The position numbers and the translations under genes are program-made. From positions 1 to 34,260 of the forward strand of contig JAHDDI010000009.1 in NCBI GenBank assembly GCA_020629435.1: DNA of 34,260 nt. The letters run 5' to 3'. Numbering within the stretch: position 1 is the stretch's first letter; the number at the start of each line of letters is the position of its first letter. The notes below the pieces were generated by a model. The model worked only from the letters and a program-made list of their open reading frames with translations, searched no databases and was not told where the DNA came from. Shown in pieces: positions 28,461 through 34,260 of the stretch. The stretch is from Minisyncoccota bacterium (GTDB lineage: Bacteria > Patescibacteriota > Minisyncoccia > Phycocordibacterales > GCA-2747955).

Positions 28461-29348
28461 CTATCCTCTTGTTAGTTTTTGCAGAACTCTTTTTTGTTTA
28501 TCCACACTTAGGTTACCGAACGTGTTATTGATTATTGTTGTTACATTAGAAATTCCTTTGTTCGGACAAATACTCACCACCAACGAACGGCCTTTTTCAT
28601 ACTGCTTTATGAAATATTTTTCCTCTGAGAAAAAAGACTTCGCCAGATTAAACAAAAAATCTTTTCGATACCAGCATGAGGAAAAAATAGTGTCCCCATT
28701 ATCATCTTCACTTAGAACCATCACTCCGTTTTTCTGTTTATTGCAAATATCCAAAAATGTTTTTTTATTTTCATCTTTGTTTTTTTGGTACTCTTCAATA
28801 CTGCACGACCAGAGCACTTTATCTTCTGAAAGAGAATCCTCGTCACTAAAATCAAGCGCGTGTATCTTAAAAGCACTCCCTAGTTTATTACTTTGCATGT
28901 ACATATCTAATGCAGAGTACTCTGAGCTATCCTGTGGTGCGAGACTGTCGATGTTGTATACACCAAGCATTAAACATCCTGGTTCATTTGGATTCGTATC
29001 AATCGCCTCTTCGATATCTCCCGTGAATGTCGAACAGTCAGAGAGTGGAAATTTATTCTTTATATTTCTTTCTGCAAGAACCACCATCTCCGACGAAATG
29101 TCATTAAAAAAAATACTTTCCACCTCTACTTTCATATTTGTAAGAGTCTCAATTAAAAAAATTGGGTCTCGTAGCCCTGTTGCTCCTCCATAAGTTGTCA
29201 CGTTTAATTTATCACCAGACAACCACAGCTCCTCACATATGTCACTCAATATATCTAGTTCACCTTCATTATCAGTGAGGGATGCCTCATCATAAATACC
29301 TGCTCTTTCATCCCAAAAGTTTTTAATTTTTTTTTGATCAATTTTCAT
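28461..29348 (-). CDS. SAM-dependent methyltransferase-like protein
   Basis: FWDERAGIYDEASLTDNEGEL...LNVTTYGGATGLRDPIFLIETL...IFFNDISSEMVVLAERNIK: degenerate Rossmann SAM-binding pattern. Start set to MKIDQKK (29348) because TATAAT ends 6 nt upstream. Confidence 0.6.
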   Translation of the reverse strand: MKIDQKKIKNFWDERAGIYDEASLTDNEGELDILSDICEELWLSGDKLNVTTYGGATGLRDPIFLIETLTNMKVEVESIFFNDISSEMVVLAERNIKNKFPLSDCSTFTGDIEEAIDTNPNEPGCLMLGVYNIDSLAPQDSSEYSALDMYMQSNKLGSAFKIHALDFSDEDSLSEDKVLWSCSIEEYQKNKDENKKTFLDICNKQKNGVMVLSEDDNGDTIFSSCWYRKDFLFNLAKSFFSEEKYFIKQYEKGRSLVVSICPNKGISNVTTIINNTFGNLSVDKQKRVLQKLTRG

Positions 29349-29531
29349 AACCATATTATACACAATAATGTGTGCTAGGTAATATGGCACATAGATAATA
29401 TATTCCACAGAATACACACAATAGCTAGCTGTTTCTAGTGAAAATTACAAAAATTACTATGAAATCTAATCGAGATCAAGCCTGCATTTGTTTTTTTCAT
29501 TTTATGTAAATACATTTGTTATAATAGACAC

Positions 29532-30119
29532 ATGAAAAACAGAGACCTCTCTATTGATGACCCCGTAGTTCAGGACGGTGACGCAGTCCTGCGCAAGAAA
29601 GCACTGGCTGTTGCACCAGAACTGATTGGTGGCAAAACCATTACAGCTGAAATACAAAAAATGAAAGACATCCTGGCCCTAGAATACGATGGTGTAGCCA
29701 TCGCCGCACCACAGATTGGCTATTCTCGGCGTATTTTTGTGGTTTCTGGGCGTGCATTCCAAGAAAAACCATCTGACCCCCTGCCAGCTGATATGGTCTG
29801 TATTAATCCAGAAATAGTCAAACGTTCTTCCAAAACAGAATTAATGGACGAGGGTTGTTTATCGGTTCGATATCACTATGGTCAGGTCAAACGACACACC
29901 AATGTATCGTTACAGTACACAGACGAACAGGGGTCTGTGCATCTGCGTGGCGCAGGTGGACTGTTGGCCCACATATTTCAGCACGAAATCGACCACCTGG
30001 ATGGAATACTCTTTACTGACAAGGTGCATAATTTAGAAGTCATGAAAGGTAAAGACAAAATCCAACTAGACAGGCAGCGCCAAAATTACATTGAATCACA
30101 AATAAAACATGGACAATAA
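29532..30119 (+). CDS. def: Peptide deformylase
   Basis: GVAIAAPQIGYSRRIFVV; MDEGCLSVRYHYGQV; AHIFQHEIDHLDGILFTD. TATAAT 29520-29525 lies 6 nt before ATG. Confidence 0.95.
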   Translation: MKNRDLSIDDPVVQDGDAVLRKKALAVAPELIGGKTITAEIQKMKDILALEYDGVAIAAPQIGYSRRIFVVSGRAFQEKPSDPLPADMVCINPEIVKRSSKTELMDEGCLSVRYHYGQVKRHTNVSLQYTDEQGSVHLRGAGGLLAHIFQHEIDHLDGILFTDKVHNLEVMKGKDKIQLDRQRQNYIESQIKHGQ

Positions 30120-30939
30120 CAAAAAAATTAAATGGGTGTTTATGGGGACACCGCAGATTGCTGTTGATTTTTTGCAGAGTCTCAAAGACAACTACGATAT
30201 GATCCCCGATTTAATTGTGTGCAATCCAGACGAAAAAGTCGGGCGCAAACAAATAGTCACTGCCCCACCCGTTAAAAATTTTGCTCTTGAAAATAACATT
30301 CCACTGTTGCAGACACATACACTGGATTCTATTGAATCAGATATTTCAGGATACGATTTATTCTGTGTCTTTGCATTTGGTTCATTACTAAAACAAAACC
30401 ACTTGGATTTGCCCAAACATGGTGTCGTTAATATTCACCCATCACTGTTGCCACAGTACCGTGGTCCATCTCCTATTGTATCGGCTATTTTAGATGACCA
30501 AAAAGAAACAGGTGTTACACTAATGCAGCTAGAACGTGCAATGGACAGCGGCCCAATTATCGCCCAAAAACCAGTAACAATTACTGAATGGGAAAAATAC
30601 TATGTTCATGAAAAAAACATGGCTGTAATCGGGGCCGGTTTATTTCACGACACTATTGAAAAATATATATCACAAGAAATAACACCCGAGATACAAAACC
30701 ACGAACAAGCAACATATTGTGGTAAATATAACAAATCTGACATGCAGATTGACCTAGACAGCAATTATTATGCACAATATTTGACCTACTGTGCCTTTGA
30801 AAAACCATGGTTTTTCAACAAAAAACGGTTTGTAGTTACTGCCGCACACTATGATGCAGAACACGATAAATTTGTTATACTACGCGTTGTTCCAGAGGGG
30901 AAAAAAGAGCGAGACTTTCTAGAGCAAGACATACTATAA
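30109..30939 (+). CDS. fmt: Methionyl-tRNA formyltransferase
   Basis: WVFMGTPQIAVDFLQSL; GVVNIHPSLLPQYRGPSPIVSAILDDQKETGVTLMQLERAMDSGPIIAQ. Overlaps def. Confidence 0.94.
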   Translation: MDNNKKIKWVFMGTPQIAVDFLQSLKDNYDMIPDLIVCNPDEKVGRKQIVTAPPVKNFALENNIPLLQTHTLDSIESDISGYDLFCVFAFGSLLKQNHLDLPKHGVVNIHPSLLPQYRGPSPIVSAILDDQKETGVTLMQLERAMDSGPIIAQKPVTITEWEKYYVHEKNMAVIGAGLFHDTIEKYISQEITPEIQNHEQATYCGKYNKSDMQIDLDSNYYAQYLTYCAFEKPWFFNKKRFVVTAAHYDAEHDKFVILRVVPEGKKERDFLEQDIL

Positions 30940-30940
30940 A

Positions 30941-30969
30941 TTGACAATTCATATAATAATTGCTATAGT
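30941..30969 (+). promoter_or_regulatory. Consensus-like sigma70 promoter for a candidate ncRNA
   Basis: TTGACA (30941-30946), 17-bp spacer, TATAGT (30964-30969); predicted TSS about 30976. Confidence 0.65.
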
Positions 30970-30975
30970 AGTACT

Positions 30976-31130
30976 AGATTGTGACATCACTGTCGCAGTT
31001 CAACCTTAGGTTTACATTCTGTAAATCTAAACAATCAAAAAATTTCTTTCCCAAATCACTTTTTTGTTGAACTGTGACATTGAAATCATAATCAAAACAA
31101 AAACCACATACATTGTGGTTTTTGTTTTGA
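30976..31130 (+). ncRNA. Candidate structured small RNA of unknown family
   Basis: Closing helix 30977-31004 with 31066-31093 (24 Watson-Crick pairs or wobbles flanking short mismatches, plus further wobble detail in findings); hairpin 31006-31015/31021-31030; terminator 31090-31132; dedicated promoter upstream. Confidence 0.55.
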
Positions 31131-31132
31131 TT
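31090..31132. terminator. Bidirectional terminator between fmt/ncRNA and FKBP gene
   Basis: Perfect 19-bp inverted repeat AATCAAAACAAAAACCACA tacat TGTGGTTTTTGTTTTGATT. Confidence 0.9.
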
Positions 31133-31136
31133 AATT

Positions 31137-31493
31137 TTATTGAATATCAAATAGTTCGACTTCAAATATCAAATCTGACCCCGCAGGAATCAATGGTGAC
31201 GGTGACATGTCTCCGTATGCCAAGTGTGCTGGAATGTTAAATTCAAACACATCCCCTACTGACATTAATTGCAGACCTTCTGTCCAACCAGAAATAACCT
31301 GGTTTAGTCCAAACGAAATTGTTTCACCCCGTGCTCGTGATGAATCAAATACTGTTCCATCTGCCAATGTTCCGTGATAATGGACTGTTACCTGCGATAC
31401 TTCTGTTGGGTTTTCTGTCCCTGTACCCTTGTTGATTACACGGTACTGTAGTCCCGAATCAGTTTTGGTATATTGTGATTGTTCTTCTGTCAT
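31137..31493 (-). CDS. FKBP-type peptidyl-prolyl cis-trans isomerase
   Basis: VTVHYHGTLADGTVFDSSRARGETISFGLNQVISGWTEGLQLMSVGDVFEFNIPAHLAYGDMSPSPLIPAGSDLIFEVELFDI. Confidence 0.95.
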   Translation of the reverse strand: MTEEQSQYTKTDSGLQYRVINKGTGTENPTEVSQVTVHYHGTLADGTVFDSSRARGETISFGLNQVISGWTEGLQLMSVGDVFEFNIPAHLAYGDMSPSPLIPAGSDLIFEVELFDIQ

Positions 31494-31526
31494 ATGATCT
31501 ATTATTTATAATAATCTATTAGAATT

Positions 31527-31886
31527 CTATTGCATTCGTAATAGTTTTTTTGCCATTGCGGCTCCTTTCTTAAATTTAGTAATACGTTTATCTTTGTGAT
31601 GAGTAATCTTTTTTTGCATTTCAGCCCGCAGTTCATCAATTGCTCCATACATTGTTTCGGCGTGTGCGCTGGCACCAAAGTTCTTTTTAGCAGTTTTCAG
31701 CTGTCCGTCTGCATGAAAAATATCACCTTTGTTTGGTCCACCCTCTTTTGAAAATCGCAAATTCCAACGCATGTTGTCTTGATTTTTTACCAAGTCTTGT
31801 AGTGTTCCCAAATGTTTTTCTGCGTATTCCAACACCTCTTCTTGGTTATCAATATTTTTGAATTGAGTCTTTAGTTTCTTAAGCAT
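31527..31886 (-). CDS. Ribosome hibernation factor-like (HPF/RaiA) protein
   Basis: IFHADGQLKTAKKNFGASAHAETMYGAIDELRAEMQKKITHHKDKRITKFKKGA resembles the HPF/RaiA beta-alpha core with C-terminal basic helix. Confidence 0.72.
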   Translation of the reverse strand: MLKKLKTQFKNIDNQEEVLEYAEKHLGTLQDLVKNQDNMRWNLRFSKEGGPNKGDIFHADGQLKTAKKNFGASAHAETMYGAIDELRAEMQKKITHHKDKRITKFKKGAAMAKKLLRMQ

Positions 31887-31960
31887 AATATAAGATTATT
31901 AGAATGATAAAGTGATTACCTTTTTATTATAGCAAACAATGTTTATGGTCCTGTTTATAA

Positions 31961-33994
31961 TTATTTCGACTTTTCAATTTGTACTTGCAAATAGTTTATT
32001 TCATCGCGCAAGACTGCTGCTGTTTCAAAATCCAATTCTGCTACCGCTAGTTCCATTTCTTTTTGCTTTTTCTTAACAAATTTTTCTGGATTCTTTTCGA
32101 AATCTGATTTTTCAGCAGACAGTGCAGCCATTACGGTCTTTTTGTGTTTTGATTCTATTTCGTTGGTAATGTCTTTGATGTTCTTTGCAATTGTCTTGGG
32201 TGTGATTCCGTGTTTTTTGTTGTATGCCAACTGTGTGTCGCGGCGTCGCTGTGTCTCATCCATGGCACGCTTCATGGAATCAGTAATCCTGTCAGCATAC
32301 AATATTACACGTCCATTTTCATTACGTGCTGCACGTCCAATTGTCTGCACCAAGGCCGTTTCACTACGCAAGAATCCTTCTTTGTCAGCGTCCAAAATAC
32401 CAATCAACTCTACTTCGGGCATATCCAGGCCTTCTCGTAACAAGTTCACTCCCACTAGAACATCATATTTCCCTGCTCTAAAGTCAGATATGATGGCAAT
32501 GCGATCTAGAGTGTCTACTTCGCTGTGCAGATATACTGCCTTTATATCTTTGTCTTTTAAAAATTCAGATAAATCCTCTGCCATTTTCTTGGTCAGAGTT
32601 GTTGCCAACACTCGAGCATCTCGTGCAATTATTTTTTCTGCTTCGGCAATAAAATCAAATACCTGTCCTGGATATTTTCCTTTTTCAATAACTGGTCGCA
32701 CAACAATCACCGGATCAACAAGCCCTGTTGGGCGAATGATTTGCTCTGCAACATTTTGTTGGTTGGCGGCCTCGAACCGGCTAGGTGTAGCAGAGACCAT
32801 CACCATTTGCCCGACTCGGTCCTGAAATTCTTCAAACTGCAGTGGTCTATTATCGCGTGCCGACGGCAGTCGGAACCCATGGTCAACCAAGTTTTGTTTT
32901 CGTGACCTGTCTGCGTTATACATCCCACCAATTTGCGGTAATGTCATGTGTGATTCATCAATAAAACAAAGAAAATCGGGGTTACCGTGTTCGTCTTTTG
33001 GAAAATATGACAACAGAGTGTCCGGCGCTTCTCCTTGTTGTTTTCCTGACAGATGTCTCGAATAGTTCTCTACTCCTTGGCAAAATCCAATTTCTCGCAA
33101 TAGTGCCAGGTCTTGGCGTGTTCTACGCTCTAGGCGTTGCGCCTCAAGCAGTTTATTTTCTTTTTCAAAATAGGCCAATTGTTCTTCTAGTTCGTTTTCA
33201 ATTTTTGTAATTGCCAATTCTAATTTTTCGGGAGCAGTTACAAAGTGTTTTGCTGGAAACAAAAATACTGTTGGCACCTCTTCTTGAATCTGTCGTGTAA
33301 CTGGGTCGACCACAAGAACCGCTTGAACATGTCCTGCTTGCACTTCGATACGAAATACAATCTCTTCATTAACAGGCATGATTTCAATCACGGGGCCAAC
33401 CACACGAAACATTCCTGGTTCCAAGTCAGCGGTGGTTCGTTTGTACTGGATTTCTATCAAATGTTTTAGAAACTCAGACCTGTTGTGTTTGTCACCTACC
33501 GAAATCGGCATGTGTACTTTTTTGTATTGTTCAGGACTACCTAAACCATAGATACAAGACACAGACGCAACGATTATCACATCTTTGCGGGTCAGCAGTG
33601 ACTGAGTAGACGCATGACGTAGCATGTCAATTTCTTTATTAATTGTTGCTTCTTTTTCTATAAACGTGTCTGATGCAACCACGTATGCCTCTGGTTGGTA
33701 GTAGTCATAATATGACACAAAATAATGCACAGCATTATCGGGGAAAAATGTTCTAAATTCTTGGGCTAATTGTGCTGCCAGTGTTTTGTTATGGGCGATT
33801 ACCAACGTTGGTTTTTGACGGTCAGCAATAATATTTGCCATGGTAAATGTCTTACCAGTCCCTGTAGCGCCATGCAGTGTCTGGTAACGCAGGTTGTTGT
33901 CTAGTCCGTCAACAATAGATGCAATAGCGGTTCCCTGGTCACCAGCGGGTTTATAGTCACCAAATAGTTTAAATTGTTGCTCTGTCTTTTTCAT
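31961..33994 (-). CDS. uvrB: Excinuclease ABC subunit B
   Basis: LHGATGTGKTFTMANII; YFVSYYDYYQPEAYVVASDTFIEKEATINKEIDMLRHASTQSLLTRKDVIIVASVSCIYGLGSPEQY; FLCFIDESHMTLPQIGGMYNADRSRK; C-terminal UVR domain. Confidence 0.98.
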   Translation of the reverse strand: MKKTEQQFKLFGDYKPAGDQGTAIASIVDGLDNNLRYQTLHGATGTGKTFTMANIIADRQKPTLVIAHNKTLAAQLAQEFRTFFPDNAVHYFVSYYDYYQPEAYVVASDTFIEKEATINKEIDMLRHASTQSLLTRKDVIIVASVSCIYGLGSPEQYKKVHMPISVGDKHNRSEFLKHLIEIQYKRTTADLEPGMFRVVGPVIEIMPVNEEIVFRIEVQAGHVQAVLVVDPVTRQIQEEVPTVFLFPAKHFVTAPEKLELAITKIENELEEQLAYFEKENKLLEAQRLERRTRQDLALLREIGFCQGVENYSRHLSGKQQGEAPDTLLSYFPKDEHGNPDFLCFIDESHMTLPQIGGMYNADRSRKQNLVDHGFRLPSARDNRPLQFEEFQDRVGQMVMVSATPSRFEAANQQNVAEQIIRPTGLVDPVIVVRPVIEKGKYPGQVFDFIAEAEKIIARDARVLATTLTKKMAEDLSEFLKDKDIKAVYLHSEVDTLDRIAIISDFRAGKYDVLVGVNLLREGLDMPEVELIGILDADKEGFLRSETALVQTIGRAARNENGRVILYADRITDSMKRAMDETQRRRDTQLAYNKKHGITPKTIAKNIKDITNEIESKHKKTVMAALSAEKSDFEKNPEKFVKKKQKEMELAVAELDFETAAVLRDEINYLQVQIEKSK

Positions 33995-34056
33995 GTTGTG
34001 ACATTATAACACCTATCAGCATGTTGCTGATTCCAAGTTATTAGTCGTTGCATGTT

Positions 34057-34260
34057 TTATGTACTCAACCAGTGGTCGCGATAGGTCTGTAATTCTGCAA
34101 TTGATTCCATAATGTCATCTAGTGCACGGTGTGAACCTTCTTTGTTGAATTGTGTCTGTATTATTGGATTCCACCGCATTGATAATTCTTTTAATGTAGA
34201 CACATCGATATTTCGATAATGAAAATGTTCTTCCAATTCTGGCATGTCTTTGTACAACAC
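34057..34260 (-). CDS. orn: Oligoribonuclease, C-terminal part (5' end beyond window)
   Basis: [22 protein letters not shown]...[19 protein letters not shown]: ExoIII motif of Orn/DEDDh exonucleases; ORF runs to window edge. Confidence 0.88.
   Translation of the reverse strand: MLYKDMPELEEHFHYRNIDVSTLKELSMRWNPIIQTQFNKEGSHRALDDIMESIAELQTYRDHWLST

Noticed and set aside
30976-31130. Firm assignment of the candidate RNA as 6S RNA (ssrS)
   Set aside because: Overall rod shape is suggestive, but the transcript is short, the interior contains a branched hairpin plus single-stranded segment, and no primary-sequence 6S signature was recognised.
30974-31165. 63-aa minus-strand ORF across the fmt-FKBP intergenic region
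   Set aside because: It translates through the terminator palindrome and the long helix, has no start signal of either type seen here, and its composition (Asn/Lys-rich) fits random AT-rich sequence.
1-34260. CRISPR arrays, transposases, integrases, prophage, tRNA genes
   Set aside because: No regularly spaced repeats, transposase/integrase ORFs or convincing tRNA cloverleaf were seen; a tRNAscan-SE/minced run would be the decisive check.

Overview
The window reads as an ordinary chromosomal segment of a small-genome, AT-rich bacterium. A Patescibacteria/CPR-like (Parcubacteria-type) origin is my inference and is not proven. Recognisable genes include rmuC, a yvcK/CofD-like gene, proS (short form), rnpB (RNase P RNA), ftsW/rodA, murG, an RNHCP-domain protein, secD-secF, a CNNM/CorC-like gene, trmB, a prepilin, cysS, a CorA-soluble-domain-like gene, an S41 protease, rplI, rpmA, an ABC-2 exporter, trmD, khpA, DUF4349 and SIMPL proteins, an M14 aspartoacylase-like gene, GNAT, a chorismate-mutase-like/methyltransferase fusion, trpS, def, fmt, FKBP, an HPF/RaiA-like gene, uvrB and a partial orn. 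No CRISPR array, transposon or prophage is evident. The main signals worth following are: (1) a candidate structured small RNA at about 30976-31130, between fmt and the FKBP gene, with its own TTGACA-17-TATAGT promoter, a 28-position closing helix, an internal hairpin and an intrinsic terminator; (2) a -10-like hexamer 6-8 nt upstream of the start codon of nearly every operon-leading gene, implying leaderless mRNAs; (3) a minority of genes with clear Shine-Dalgarno motifs, including the three-gene GNAT / CM-like-methyltransferase / trpS block, which look like a different expression dialect and possibly acquired DNA; (4) the unusual CM-like/methyltransferase fusion, which appears to lack two active-site arginines. 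All calls are from reading sequence and motifs; no database search was run.
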